A DNA stretch of 64,000 bases from Methylobacterium pseudosasicola (GCF_900114535.1 NZ_FOTK01000006.1:186001-250000); one strand, 5' to 3'. Positions 1 through 12,192 are shown, counted from the stretch's first letter. Program-made: numbers and translations. Notes: generated by a model not told the origin, from the letters alone.

Positions 1-201
1 GGGCCGTCCAGATCTTGAAGCTTACCGTCCGTCATCATGGCTCCCGTACCGCGGGCTCACGAACGCTTCGGGCCGCCTGGGGTCAAGTGCGGCTGTCGAC
101 CAAGCTTGTGCGCGGAGCCCCGCGACCGGACGGCGTTTCGCGCGTTGTCCGCCCGCGCAATCGCTCCCGCGGGGGAGCCGGACGCATGAAGGAGAGACCG
201 C

Positions 202-342
202 GTGAGCAGCACCGAGCCCTACACCCATTCCCTCGGCCCCGGCCGGACCGTGGATACGGGGGACCAGCTGAGCAGCGTGGTGATCCTCGGCATCGCCATC
301 GCCGGCGGCCTCGCGGCGGTGCTGCTCAACGCGATCCTGTAG
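202..342 (+). CDS. Small single-span membrane protein, unknown function
   Basis: A 46-residue ORF starting at GTG, with a good ribosome binding site (AAGGAGAGA) 6-8 bases upstream. The N-terminal 25 residues are polar; residues 26-46 form one hydrophobic segment rich in Ile, Ala, Gly and Leu that ends almost at the C-terminus, so a single membrane anchor is likely. It runs toward moaE, which is on the other strand, with only 6 bases between the two stops. I do not recognise a family. The ribosome binding site and the clean hydrophobic segment are the only support; no function is proposed. Confidence 0.5.
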   Translation: MSSTEPYTHSLGPGRTVDTGDQLSSVVILGIAIAGGLAAVLLNAIL

Positions 343-348
343 GCCGCG

Positions 349-816
349 TCAGCTCCAGCGCTCGGCCGCCGCATCGTCGTGGGCGGCGGCCTCGACCCAG
401 CCGCCGGTGGTGCCGTCGGCGAGGTGCTCGCGCTTCCAGAACGGCGCGCGGGTCTTGAGGTAGTCCATCAAAAAGTTCGCCGCCTCGAAGGCCGCGACCC
501 GGTGGCTGGAGGCGGTCACCACCAGCACGATGCCGTCGCCCGGCAAGACCCGGCCGTGGCGATGGATCACCCGCATGGCCTGGAGCGGCCAGCGGGTCAC
601 CGCCTCCTCGGCGACCCGCTGGATCTCGGCCTCGGCCATGCCGGGGTAATGTTCGAGCTCCAGGGCGGCGAGGCGTCCGGCCTCGTCCCGGCACAGACCC
701 GTGAAGGTGACAACTGCCCCGGCCCGGCCGCCGAGTTCAGCGCCGATCCGGGCGATCTCGGCGGCGGTATCGAAGGGCTCGGCCTGGATGGCGACGCTGG
801 GGGCGGGGGCGGTCAT
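349..816 (-). CDS. moaE: Molybdopterin synthase catalytic subunit MoaE
   Basis: Large subunit of molybdopterin synthase, which with thiocarboxylated MoaD converts precursor Z (cPMP) to molybdopterin in molybdenum cofactor synthesis in the cytosol. The family signatures are visible in order: FTGLCR near residue 40, LELEHYPGMAE, HRHGRVLPGD, ASSHR, and the active-site region DYLKTRAPFWKRE with its conserved lysines. The length, 155 residues, is normal. A TTG 12 bases upstream keeps the frame open, but the ATG at 816 is the natural start. It is divergent from the beta-helix gene at 970. moaD is not in the window; its usual place upstream of moaE is taken by that unrelated gene. Confidence 0.95.
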   Translation of the reverse strand: MTAPAPSVAIQAEPFDTAAEIARIGAELGGRAGAVVTFTGLCRDEAGRLAALELEHYPGMAEAEIQRVAEEAVTRWPLQAMRVIHRHGRVLPGDGIVLVVTASSHRVAAFEAANFLMDYLKTRAPFWKREHLADGTTGGWVEAAAHDDAAAERWS

Positions 817-969
817 GGTCCGGTCCAACGATCCTCGTCCGGCGGGTGCGGGTGGCGCGGGACCGTCCCACGCCTGTCACACCCGGCCGCGCCTCTATAT
901 GGCACGCAGAGCCGCTTTCGCCGCTGGTCCCGCGCGATCGGCCGGCACGTGGCGGAGAAGGATACCGAT

Positions 970-1989
970 GTGACCCCCGACCTGATCCTGCCCTACGAGG
1001 GTGTCCTGCCGGATTTCGCGAGCCGCCCGGTCTGGTGCGGGCGCGGCAGCACGGTGATCGGCGCCGCCCGCATCGGCGCGCAGGCCTGGATCGGTGACGA
1101 GGCGGTGATCCGCGCCGACGGGCAGACGATCAGCCTCGGGGACAGGTTCTGGCTCGGGCACCGCTCGACGGTGCATATCGCGACCCTCACCCACGGCACC
1201 CAGGTCGGCGACCGGGTCACGGTCGGGCGCAACAGCGTCGTGCATGCCTGCACGGTCGGCTCCGACGTCGTGATCGAGGACGACGTCGTGATCCTCGACG
1301 GGGCCGAGATCGGCGACACCACCGTGATCGAGGCGGGCGCGACGGTGTTCCCCCGCATGAAGCTCGACGGCGGCTACGCCTATGCCGGCAGCCCGGCCCG
1401 CCCGAGCCGGGCGATCGGCCCGGATGAAGTCGCCGAGCGCGCCGAGCGCCTGCGCGAGCGGATGGGCGACGGTTCGGCCGCCGATCCCGGGCTGCCCCCG
1501 GAGGTCGAGGACAGCGTGTTCGTGGCGCGGACCGCGCGCCTGCGCGGGCGGGTGAGCCTCGGAGCCGGCGCCAGCGTGCTGTTCTGCTGCGATCTCAACG
1601 CCGAGGTCGGGCCGATCGTGGTCGGGGCCGACACCAACATCCAGGACAACACCACGGTCCGCACCCGCGGGGAGGGCGTGGTGATCGGGCGCGACACCAC
1701 CATCGCGCACAACGTCCGGATCGCCGATTGCCGGATCGGCGCCCGGGCGCTGATCGGCATCGGCGCCAGCATCGCCCCCGGCACGCTGATCGCCGACGAC
1801 GTCATGCTGGCGGCCGGTGCCACCACGGATCCCGGGCAAATTCTGGAGGCCGGCTACCTCTGGGGCGGCCGCCCGGCCCGGATCCTGTCGTCGCTGGACG
1901 CCGAGAAGCGCGCGATGATGATCCGCATCGTCGAGGGCTATTGCCGGCACGGGCGGGAATATCGCGCGGCGCAGGCGGGGATGGCATAG
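970..1989 (+). CDS. Tandem left-handed beta-helix protein (gamma-carbonic anhydrase-like fold)
   Basis: A 339-residue protein made of two hexapeptide-repeat domains, about residues 1-165 and 180-339, each with many I/V-G-x-x-[AST] repeats and each closed by a GSPAR or GGRPAR motif followed by a helix, as in gamma-carbonic anhydrase/PaaY/CaiE-like proteins. By my own motif alignment the first half keeps two of the three metal-ligand histidine positions and the second half only one, so carbonic anhydrase activity is doubtful. The GTG start at 970 is chosen because GGAGAAGG lies 8 bases before it; the frame stays open far upstream without a ribosome site. It could be a sugar-nucleotide or acyl transferase, or a scaffold. 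Confidence 0.75.
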   Translation: MTPDLILPYEGVLPDFASRPVWCGRGSTVIGAARIGAQAWIGDEAVIRADGQTISLGDRFWLGHRSTVHIATLTHGTQVGDRVTVGRNSVVHACTVGSDVVIEDDVVILDGAEIGDTTVIEAGATVFPRMKLDGGYAYAGSPARPSRAIGPDEVAERAERLRERMGDGSAADPGLPPEVEDSVFVARTARLRGRVSLGAGASVLFCCDLNAEVGPIVVGADTNIQDNTTVRTRGEGVVIGRDTTIAHNVRIADCRIGARALIGIGASIAPGTLIADDVMLAAGATTDPGQILEAGYLWGGRPARILSSLDAEKRAMMIRIVEGYCRHGREYRAAQAGMA

Positions 1990-2020
1990 CGCAAGCTGGT
2001 CGAGGCCGAGATGGAGCCGG

Positions 2021-2269
2021 TCAGGATTCGGGAGTGACCGGCTCCAAGTACCAATCGTACGCGTCGACGTTCAGCGGCGCGGCGATCTGGGAGGCGATTC
2101 GGCGGATCGCCGACAGGCTAAGCGGGTACGAGCTGAGAGCCAGCTGATCGGTGTCAGGCACTTGAGCGAGGCTCCGCACCTCCGCAAAGAGAGAGGCCGG
2201 GACGTCGTGCTCGATGGTCAGGCGTTCCGTGCCCTTGTCGTATCCGGCGACGATATGGTCGACCTTCAT
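2021..2269 (-). CDS. Probable immunity protein to the adjacent E3-type cytotoxin
   Basis: An 82-residue acidic soluble protein, 24 bases downstream of the cytotoxin-domain ORF on the same strand, with a GAGG ribosome site about 8 bases before its ATG. I do not recognise the family with certainty. It lacks an obvious signal peptide or membrane span and has several Asp/Glu, as expected for a protein that binds a basic RNase. The toxin-then-immunity order with tight spacing is the usual layout of bacteriocin modules; the immunity role is inferred from that position only. Base composition is less GC-rich than in the flanking genes, which would fit horizontal acquisition. Confidence 0.55.
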   Translation of the reverse strand: MKVDHIVAGYDKGTERLTIEHDVPASLFAEVRSLAQVPDTDQLALSSYPLSLSAIRRIASQIAAPLNVDAYDWYLEPVTPES

Positions 2270-2293
2270 GGCGCCTCGTGCCGTCGGCCCTCG

Positions 2294-2503
2294 CTATGCA
2301 CCGCCTGTGACCGGATCGTATCCCCCGAGATGGCTGCCGCGCGCATCATACTTCTCGACGTGCCCGTGCTGGTAGTCCCATTCATAGATCGCGCCGCTTG
2401 GGTCCTTCCAGCGCATCCTCAAACCGCCGCCGGGCCGGGCCGTCTTCGGCTTCACCCTTACGGCGTCCGGAAAGCCCGGCAGGTTGCGCGGCGGCGGCAC
2501 CAT
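2294..2503 (-). CDS. Stand-alone colicin E3/pyocin S6-type cytotoxic RNase domain
   Basis: A 69-residue ORF matching the C-terminal nuclease domain of colicin E3 and related cytotoxins, which cut 16S rRNA in the decoding centre. Visible signatures are a Pro-rich leader with LPGFPDA, a GGG hinge, then RMRWKD, IYEWDYQHG, HLGGYDP and a final TG. The Asp, His and Glu that form the E3 catalytic group (spacing D-x-x-H-x-x-x-E) are all kept, at about residues 44, 47 and 51. No receptor-binding or translocation domain is attached: an in-frame stop lies four codons before the ATG, and there is no convincing ribosome site. It may be the surviving tip of a larger polymorphic toxin, or a transferable toxin cartridge. 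The neighbour at 2021-2269 is the probable immunity gene. Confidence 0.75.
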   Translation of the reverse strand: MVPPPRNLPGFPDAVRVKPKTARPGGGLRMRWKDPSGAIYEWDYQHGHVEKYDARGSHLGGYDPVTGGA

Positions 2504-2639
2504 CGTGGCGGGTCAGGCCCATCAAGACACCCGGCCCGCGACGGAGGCCTCGCTTCTCGTGGCGGATCTTCATGCGTCGGACCAGCCGCGGCAAGCCCGG
2601 GCGCGCACAGGCGTATCGGGGATCGCGCGTAGCGGTTCC

Positions 2640-3500
<861 letters not shown>

Positions 3501-3520
3501 GGCGCGGACTCCAGTGTCGG

Positions 3521-4213
3521 TCAGCGGATGATGGCGACGCGGCGCTGCAGGCGACGCACCAGGAACGAGGCCGTGAAGCAGATCACGAAGTAGACGATGG
3601 CCGCGAAGATATACATCTCGACGAGGCGGCCGTCGCGCTGCGCGACCTTCGAGGCGGCGCCCATGAAGTCGGTGAGCGAGAGCACGTAAACCAGGGACGT
3701 ATCCTGGAACAACACCACGGTCTGGGTCAGCAGCAGCGGCAGCATGTTGCGGAAGGCCTGGGGCAGCACGACGTTGGCCATGGTCTGCCAGTAATTCATC
3801 CCGAGCGCCAAGGCCGCCCCGGTCTGTCCCTTGGGGATCGACTGGATGCCCGCCCGCATGATCTCGGAGAAGTAGGCCGCCTCGAACGCCATGAAGGTGA
3901 TCAGCGCGGACGGGAAGGCGCCGACCTGGATCGGGGTCGAGGCGCCGGTCACGTAGGCGCCGATATACGGCACCAGGAAGTAGAACCAGAAGATCACCAG
4001 CACCAGCGGCAGCGAGCGGCACAGCTCGACATAGCCCTTGGCCACGTGGCTGAGGCCCGGCACGCTCGAGAGCCGGGCCATCGCCAGCAGGGTGCCGATC
4101 ACCACGCCGCCGACCGCCGCCATGGCGGTGAGGGTCACCGTGAAGACCATGCCCTGCCCGAACAGGTAGGGCAGGGAGGAGAGGATGACATTGAAATCGA
4201 AATTCGAGAGCAT
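3521..4213 (-). CDS. gltK: Glutamate/aspartate ABC transporter permease GltK
   Basis: Membrane subunit of the importer, 230 residues, with about five hydrophobic spans of the HisM/GltK type. The cytoplasmic coupling loop carries the EAA-type motif ([21 protein letters not shown]), which docks on the ATPase; the following [19 protein letters not shown] segment is typical of GltK. It lies between gltJ and gltL on the same strand with short gaps (63 and 20 bases), so co-transcription is likely. Substrate preference for acidic amino acids is inferred from similarity of the whole operon to gltIJKL. Confidence 0.93.
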   Translation of the reverse strand: MLSNFDFNVILSSLPYLFGQGMVFTVTLTAMAAVGGVVIGTLLAMARLSSVPGLSHVAKGYVELCRSLPLVLVIFWFYFLVPYIGAYVTGASTPIQVGAFPSALITFMAFEAAYFSEIMRAGIQSIPKGQTGAALALGMNYWQTMANVVLPQAFRNMLPLLLTQTVVLFQDTSLVYVLSLTDFMGAASKVAQRDGRLVEMYIFAAIVYFVICFTASFLVRRLQRRVAIIR

Positions 4214-4276
4214 CGGGGCCTGTTCGCGGTGGCCGGGTGCCGGCGGAGCGGGGAAATCGAGGGGCGGGCCGGCGCC

Positions 4277-4999
4277 TCAGCGCTGGCCCGGGATCGCGAC
4301 GGCGCGCTCCAGGTAGGTCGCCGCAGTGACGACCACGAGGTTGATGATCACGTAGAGCAGAGTCGCCGCGGTGAACGCCTCGAACACCTGGAACGAGAAT
4401 TCCTGCATCGAGCGGGCTCGGGCGGTCAGCTCCAAGAGGCCGATGGTCAGGGCGACGGAGGTGTTCTTGAGATTGTTGAGGAATTCCGAGGTCATCGGCG
4501 GCAGGATGATCCGGTAGGCGTTCGGCAGCAGCACGTAGCGGTAGGTCTGGTAGGTGGTGAAGCCCATGGCGGTGCCGGCCATGCGCTGGCCACGCGGCAG
4601 CGACTGGATGCCGGCGCGGACCTGCTCGGCGACACGCGAGGCGGTGAAGAAGCCCAGGCACACCACGGCCGTGTAGAACGGCGCATCGGGCAGCTGCTTG
4701 ATCGCGTCACCGAACCGCGTCGGCACCACCTCGGGCAGCACGAAGTACCAGAGGAACATCTGCACCAGCAGCGGCACGTTGCGGAACAGCTCGACATAGG
4801 CCGTGCCGATGGCGTTGGCGGTCTTCGACGGCAGGGTTCGCAGCACCCCGATCAGGGAGCCGAGGAAGAACGCGATGATCCACGAGCACAGGGCGGTGGC
4901 GATCGTCCACATGAGCCCGGAGAGCAGCATGTCGAGATAGGTGCCGTTGCCTTCCGGCGAGGCGTCGAAGAAGATCCGCCAGTTCCAATTGTAGTTCAT
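4277..4999 (-). CDS. gltJ: Glutamate/aspartate ABC transporter permease GltJ
   Basis: Second membrane subunit, 240 residues. It begins [10 protein letters not shown], a GltJ-like start with a short periplasmic lead, then shows the HisM-type permease core with the conserved [11 protein letters not shown] segment and a coupling loop ([13 protein letters not shown]). It forms the heterodimeric channel with GltK. It is separated from the binding-protein gene gltI by 289 bases that hold a long palindromic repeat, which may lower expression of the membrane genes relative to gltI. Confidence 0.93.
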   Translation of the reverse strand: MNYNWNWRIFFDASPEGNGTYLDMLLSGLMWTIATALCSWIIAFFLGSLIGVLRTLPSKTANAIGTAYVELFRNVPLLVQMFLWYFVLPEVVPTRFGDAIKQLPDAPFYTAVVCLGFFTASRVAEQVRAGIQSLPRGQRMAGTAMGFTTYQTYRYVLLPNAYRIILPPMTSEFLNNLKNTSVALTIGLLELTARARSMQEFSFQVFEAFTAATLLYVIINLVVVTAATYLERAVAIPGQR

Positions 5000-5045
5000 C
5001 GCACCGATTCTTGCATGAAATTCTGTTTACCTGAGACGTCCCGTC

Positions 5046-5166
5046 CCCACCCTCGTCCTGAGGTGCTGCGCAGCAGCCTCGAAGGAGGCCTCCAGAAGGC
5101 GCTGCGATCCCTGGAGCCCTCCTTCGAGGCCTTCGCTTCGCTTCGGCACCTCAGGATGAGGGTGGG
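5046..5166. repeat. Long palindromic intergenic repeat between gltI and gltJ
   Basis: The outer arms are 21 bases (5046-5066 and 5146-5166) and are reverse complements with one mismatch; the core is CCTGAGGTGC / GCACCTCAGG. An inner pair (GCCTCGAAGGAGG... and ...CCTCCTTCGAGGC) also pairs, so nearly the whole 121 bases can fold into one long hairpin. A decayed relative lies at 24155-24266. It resembles the REP-like palindromes that are common between genes of Hyphomicrobiales. Its position inside an operon suggests an effect on mRNA processing. Confidence 0.85.
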
Positions 5167-5288
5167 CCTGGGAGAAGCGTGACCTTCGGAAGCCCTCGGC
5201 TGCGATTCGACGCTCGAAAGGCTTTGAACGTGCCGTGACGCACCGCGGACATCAAAAGCCCGCGGTGCGCAGCATCCTCGGTGAACGC

Positions 5289-6212
5289 TCAGTAGGCCGC
5301 CGGATCGGGGCTGGCGATCGGGGTCTTGAACTGCTTGGTCATCTCCGCGCTCATCGGCAGGTTGAGGTTGATGTTGCGCGGCGGGATCGGCTTGGTGAAC
5401 CACTTGTCGTAGAGCGCCTTGCCCTCGGGGCTCGTGTAGAGCTTGGCGGTGGCCTCGTCGGCGACCTTCTTGAACGGCGCGTCGTCCTTGCGCAGCATGA
5501 TGCCGTAGGGCTCGGGCTTCGACAGCGCCTCGGTGGAGATCTCGTAGGCCGACGGGTCCTTGGCGGAGGCGGCGAGCGAGGCGAGCAGCACGTCGTCCAT
5601 CACAAAGGCGACGGCACGGCCGGTCTCGACCATCAGGAACGCCTCGGCGTGGTCCTTGGCGGGCAGGATCGTCAGGCCGAGCTTCCGCTCGGTGTTGGCC
5701 TCGTTGATCTGCTTGATGTTCGTGGTGCCCGAGGTCGAGACCACGGTCTTGCCCTTCAGGTCGTCGATCGTGTGCAGGTTCGACGACTTCTTCGAGACGT
5801 AGCGGGTCGCGGTCAGGAAGTGCGAGTTGGTGAAGTTCACCTGCTTCTCGCGCTCGGCGTTGTTGGTGGTCGAGCCGCATTCGAGGTCGATCGTGCCGTT
5901 CGCCATCAGCGGGATGCGGGTGGCGGAGGTGACCGGGTTGAGCTTCACCTCGAGGTTCGGCAGGCCGAGATTGGCCTTCACGGCGTCGGCGATCTTGAAG
6001 CAGATGTCGAGGGCGTAGCCGATCGGCTTCTGGTCGCCGCCGAGATAGGAGAATGGCACCGAGGCGTCGCGGTAGCCGATGACGATGGCTCCGCTATCCT
6101 TCACCTTCTTGAGGGTACCGGTCAGTTCCTCGGCCCGGAGGCTGAGGGGGGCCAGGGCGAGGCTCAGGCCGAGCGCCGCGGCAAGGCCGCGGCGAGCGAT
6201 ATCAGACTGCAT
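5289..6212 (-). CDS. gltI: Glutamate/aspartate ABC transporter periplasmic binding protein
   Basis: Family 3 solute-binding protein of 307 residues. A signal peptide spans about residues 1-27 (RR, then a hydrophobic core, cleavage near LRAEE). The mature part shows the GltI-type blocks DLECGSTTNNAERE, GKTVVSTSGTTN and EPYGIMLRKDD. It captures acidic amino acids in the periplasm and delivers them to GltJK. It is the first gene of the leftward operon. A close paralogue with the same blocks lies at 13749-14669. Confidence 0.94.
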   Translation of the reverse strand: MQSDIARRGLAAALGLSLALAPLSLRAEELTGTLKKVKDSGAIVIGYRDASVPFSYLGGDQKPIGYALDICFKIADAVKANLGLPNLEVKLNPVTSATRIPLMANGTIDLECGSTTNNAEREKQVNFTNSHFLTATRYVSKKSSNLHTIDDLKGKTVVSTSGTTNIKQINEANTERKLGLTILPAKDHAEAFLMVETGRAVAFVMDDVLLASLAASAKDPSAYEISTEALSKPEPYGIMLRKDDAPFKKVADEATAKLYTSPEGKALYDKWFTKPIPPRNINLNLPMSAEMTKQFKTPIASPDPAAY

Positions 6213-6545
6213 CGGTACGGAACTCCTGGATCAGGCCGAACGGGATCGGCTGGCGGCTCGGCGCTCGGGGCCGCCCGTTCGGGCGACGCCTTTGCAATGA
6301 TGGTGCCGGGAGGCTGGCAGAAGCGCCACACAGGACCGTGGCAGACGACGGACGAACAAACACCACCGTCGCGCGCGCATCCACGGTCGCCTGTTCCGCT
6401 CCCGTCATCCGGTCTCCTCCGGCACGTCGAGTCGACGGCTCGCTCGCGCCGCCGACATCTTGCACAATTCTTGGGCGTACGCACGGGGCGGGAGGGCTGG
6501 ATTGGCGATTAAGGCTGACGAATCCACCGCGTCGAACACACGGAC
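6213..6545. other. Intergenic region upstream of gltI, no gene seen
   Basis: About 330 bases between livJ and gltI. It must hold the gltI promoter, but I could not fix a convincing -35/-10 pair. The short ORFs on either strand have no ribosome site and look like GC-driven shadows. Confidence 0.6.
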
Positions 6546-6573
6546 GCCGTCCCGCAGGGTCGTGCGGGACGGC
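6546..6573 (-). terminator. Hairpin downstream of livJ, terminator-like
   Basis: A perfect 11-base-pair stem (GCCGTCCCGCA / TGCGGGACGGC) with a 6-base loop, 23 bases past the livJ stop. There is no T-run after it in the leftward direction, so it may act as a Rho-assisted terminator or as a 3' end-protecting hairpin. Confidence 0.55.
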
Positions 6574-6596
6574 GCCGGTCGGAAGAGTGGTACGGA

Positions 6597-7718
6597 TTAC
6601 TTGGTCAGTTCGTTATTGGTGTAGTCGATCTTGCCGTCGGGACCCTTCTTCCACTCGTACAGGACGTAGTCCGGCCGGGTGATGTCGCCCTTCTTGTCGT
6701 AGGCGATCGGGCCGACCACCGTGTCGACCGGCTTGCCCTGGTGCAGCCACTCGGCGAGCTTCTTGCCGTCGCTGGAGCCGGTCTCGGCCATCGCCTTGGC
6801 GAGCACCTGCACGGCGGCGTAGGAGTAGAGCGTGTAGCCCTCGGGATCGATGTTCTTGGCCTTGAACGCGGCGAGCGCCGCCTTGGCGTTCGGGTTCTTG
6901 CGGGCATCCGGCGGGAAGGTGGTCAGCGTGCCCTCGGCGGCCGGGCCGGCGATCGCCACCAGCTCGCGGTCGACCATGCCGTCGCCGCCCATCAGCGGGG
7001 CCTTCAGGCCCTGGTCGCGCATCTGGCGCAGGATCAGCCCGGCCTCGGTGTAGTAGCCGCCGAAATAGACCACATCGACATTGGCCGATTTCAGCTTCGA
7101 GACCAGCGCCGAGTAATCCTTCTCGCCGGGGTTGATGCCCTCGAACAGTACCGGCTTCACGCCCTTGGCCTTCAGAACCATCAGCGTCTCATCGGCCAGG
7201 CCCTTGCCGTAGGGAGTCTTGTCGTGGACGAAGGCGATCTTCTTGTCCTTGAAGTGGCCGGCCAGATAGGTCCCCGCCACCGCGCCCTGCTGGTCGTCGC
7301 GGCCACAGGTGCGGAAGGTGTTCCACATCCCGCGCTCGGTGAACTTCACGTTGGTGGAAGCCGGAGTGACCTGGATGATGCCGGCGTCGAGATAGACGTC
7401 GGAGGCCGGGATCGACACGCCGGAGTTATAGTCGCCGACCACAACCTTCACGCCGTCGCTGGCGAACTTGTTGGCGACCGAGACGCCCTGCTTGGGGTCG
7501 GAGGCGTCGTCGCCGACCGTGACCGTCAGGGTCGTGCCCTTGAGGGTGCCGGCCTTGTTGAGGTCCTCGACGGCCTGGCTGGCGCCGTTCTTGATCTGCG
7601 CCCCGATGGCGGCGCTGTTGCCGGTGATCGGCGCGGCGACGCCGAGCTTGACCTCTGCAGCTTGGGCCGCAGCGATCAGCGTGCCGAGGGCGAGCCCGGC
7701 CAACAGAATCGATCTCAT
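6597..7718 (-). CDS. livJ: Branched-chain amino acid ABC transporter binding protein
   Basis: Leu/Ile/Val-binding type periplasmic receptor (373 residues) with a signal peptide ending near AAQAAEVK and the family 6 pattern VKLGVAAPITG, QAVEDLN, GVKVVVGDYNSG and ITPAS-like VTPASTN. An in-frame ATG at 7727 exists, but GAAGGGG lies against it and sits 8 bases before the ATG at 7718, which is therefore preferred. It is the last gene of the leftward liv operon, 50 bases after the DUF6867 gene. It binds ligand and presents it to LivHM. Confidence 0.93.
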   Translation of the reverse strand: MRSILLAGLALGTLIAAAQAAEVKLGVAAPITGNSAAIGAQIKNGASQAVEDLNKAGTLKGTTLTVTVGDDASDPKQGVSVANKFASDGVKVVVGDYNSGVSIPASDVYLDAGIIQVTPASTNVKFTERGMWNTFRTCGRDDQQGAVAGTYLAGHFKDKKIAFVHDKTPYGKGLADETLMVLKAKGVKPVLFEGINPGEKDYSALVSKLKSANVDVVYFGGYYTEAGLILRQMRDQGLKAPLMGGDGMVDRELVAIAGPAAEGTLTTFPPDARKNPNAKAALAAFKAKNIDPEGYTLYSYAAVQVLAKAMAETGSSDGKKLAEWLHQGKPVDTVVGPIAYDKKGDITRPDYVLYEWKKGPDGKIDYTNNELTK

Positions 7719-7768
7719 CGCGAACATCCCCTTCGATCGTTAGTCCGCCCCGGTGGATCCGGCCGAAC

Positions 7769-8146
7769 TCACCCGACCTCACCGGAGACGGGCGCCCGCT
7801 CGCGCCACGTCAGGGGAGAGGTCTTCTCGTAGAGCCAGCGGTACTGGCTCGTCATCTGGCGCGTGCGCGTGACCCGAAAGCCGATCGTGCCGATGATCAT
7901 GACCACGATCGCGTCCACCGCATAGTAGTGCGGTGAGACCAGCGTCCCGGAAAACAACGCGAAATGGATGAAGCGCACGGCCGCAGCCACGAGGAGCAGC
8001 GCGGCCACGCATTGCCAGAACGGCCGCCAGCCCCGGGCGATCGCGCGGGCGGCCATCCAGCCGGCCCAGCCGCCCATCACCACGGTGACGAGCAGGAACA
8101 GCCAGGCCGATTCCTCCTCGTACAGGATCCCCTGCAGCATGCTCAT
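7769..8146 (-). CDS. DUF6867-type small membrane protein of the liv operon
   Basis: A 125-residue protein with three hydrophobic segments (about residues 13-36, 45-64 and 75-92) and a charged C-terminal tail with RQMTSQYRWLYE. Proteins of this type are known next to livF in Hyphomicrobiales; their role is undescribed. Its start overlaps the livF stop by 4 bases, so translation is coupled, and livJ follows. An accessory or stabilising role for the LivHM permease is an inference from position only. Confidence 0.75.
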   Translation of the reverse strand: MSMLQGILYEEESAWLFLLVTVVMGGWAGWMAARAIARGWRPFWQCVAALLLVAAAVRFIHFALFSGTLVSPHYYAVDAIVVMIIGTIGFRVTRTRQMTSQYRWLYEKTSPLTWRERAPVSGEVG

Positions 8147-8936
8147 GCGCCGACCGGGCCGGTATGGCCCCCCTCAAGATAAGCCGCCTTGACGTTCGGA
8201 TCGTCGAGCAGCGCCCGCCCGGTTCCGCTCATCGTGACCCGGCCGTTGACCAGCACGTAGCCGCGATGGGCGAGCTTCAGGGCGTGGTAGGCGTTCTGCT
8301 CCACCAGGAAGATCGTCATGCCGTCCGTGCGGTTCAGCTCACGGATCGCGTCGAAGATGCCCTTCACCACCAGCGGCGCCAGGCCGAGCGAGGGCTCGTC
8401 CAGGAGCAGCAGGCGCGGGCGGCTCATCAGGGCGCGGGCGATGGCGAGCATCTGCTGCTCGCCGCCCGACATCGTGCCGGCCCGCTGGTGCAGGCGTTCC
8501 TTCACGCGGGGGAACAGGGTGCAGACCTTCTCCAGATCCTCCTGAAAGTGGCGCTCGCCGTGGAGCGAGGCGCCCATCTGGAGGTTCTCGAACACGCTCA
8601 TGCGCGGGAAGACCCGGCGGCCCTCCGGCGACTGGGCGACGCCCAGCCGGGCGATGGCGTGGGTCGGCAGCCGGGTGATGTCGCGCCCGTCATAGGTGAT
8701 CGTCCCCGTGCGCGCCTGGGGGCTGCCGAAGATCGTCATCATCAGGGTCGATTTGCCGGCGCCGTTGGCGCCGATCAGGGTGACGATCTCACCGTCGGCG
8801 ACATCGATATCGACGCCCCGGAGGGCGGCGACGCTGCCGTAATAGGTGGAGACGTCGCGCACCGCGAGGAGCGGGGGCTTGCCCCCCGCCTGGATCGCCC
8901 GTGTCTCCTCGACCAGGACGTTGATGCCGGCCACGC

Positions 8937-8940
<4 letters not shown>
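8143..8940 (-). CDS. livF: Branched-chain amino acid ABC transporter ATPase LivF
   Basis: 265-residue ATPase with Walker A (GANGAGKST), the LivF-type EGRRVFPRMSV block, signature MSGGEQQM, Walker B (LLLLDEPSLGLAP) and an H-like LVEQN in place of the usual H-loop sequence, which is normal for LivF. It pairs with LivG to energise LivHM. Both ends overlap neighbours by 4 bases (livG before, DUF6867 after), a sign of a tightly coupled operon. Confidence 0.96.
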
Positions 8941-11274
<2,334 letters not shown>

Positions 11275-11275
<1 letters not shown>

Positions 11276-12192
11276 CAGACCTTCTCGACCTCCGGCCGAC
11301 CCAGGATACCGGACGGCATGAAGATCAGCACGATGGCCAGGATCGAGAACGCGGCGACATCCTTGTACTCGATGGAGAAGTAGGCCGACCAGAACGTCTC
11401 GATCAGCCCGATGATCAGGCCGCCGAGCACGGCGCCGGGCAGCGAGCCGATGCCGCCGAGCACCGCCGCGGTGAAGGCCTTCACGCCGGGCACGAACCCG
11501 TCCGAGAAGGACACGACGCCGTAATACATCAGGTAGAGGACGCCCGCGACGGCCGCCAGCGCGGCGCCGAGCACGAAGGTCAGCGAGATCGTCCGGTCGA
11601 CGTCGATGCCCAGGAGTGCCGCCATCTTGCGGTCCTGCTCGCAGGCGCGCTGCGCCCGGCCGAACGGGGTCCGCTGCACGAGATACCAGAAGCCGGTGAG
11701 CAGCACGGCGGTGACCACCATGATCAGGCACTGCTTGTAGGCCAGGAACACCGCGTAGCCGTCGCGCTCGAACAGCGTGATTCCCCCCGACAGCATCGGC
11801 GGCGTCGGCTTGTTGCGCGCGCCCTGCACCACCTGGACGAAGTTCGACAGGAAGATCGAGACGCCGATCGCGGAGATCAGCGGCGCCAGCCGGAACGAGC
11901 CGCGCAGGGGCCGGTAGGCGATGCGCTCGATCGCCCAGCCCCACAGGGCGGTCAGCACCATGGCGACCACGAGGACGACCAGGAACGCCAGGGCGATCGA
12001 ACTGACCCCCAGCCACGTCGTCAGAAGAAGGAAGGTGATCAGAGCAATGAAGCAGGACACCATAAACACATCGCCGTGGGCGAAGTTCACCATGCCAATA
12101 ATGCCGAACACCATCGTGTAACCGATCGCGATCAGACCGTATATCGAACCGAGCGTAAGCCCGTTGATCAGCTGCTGTACGAAAACGTCCAT
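11275..12192 (-). CDS. livH: Branched-chain amino acid ABC transporter permease LivH
   Basis: 305-residue permease opening the liv operon. It starts MDVFVQQLINGLTLGSIYGL, the classic LivH N-terminus, which decides the start at 12192 over an upstream in-frame ATG; a GAGAG site precedes it. GRAQRACEQDRKMAALLGI is the cytoplasmic coupling loop. About eight hydrophobic spans are seen. The next gene upstream (12437) is divergent, so the liv promoter should lie in 12193-12436. Confidence 0.95.

Noticed and set aside
1..201. A 147-codon plus-strand frame starting at 15
   Set aside because: Arg/Gly/Pro-rich text crossing the ribosome site and start of the small membrane protein; no domain, so it is treated as non-coding. 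Nothing else was recognised in the first 200 bases.
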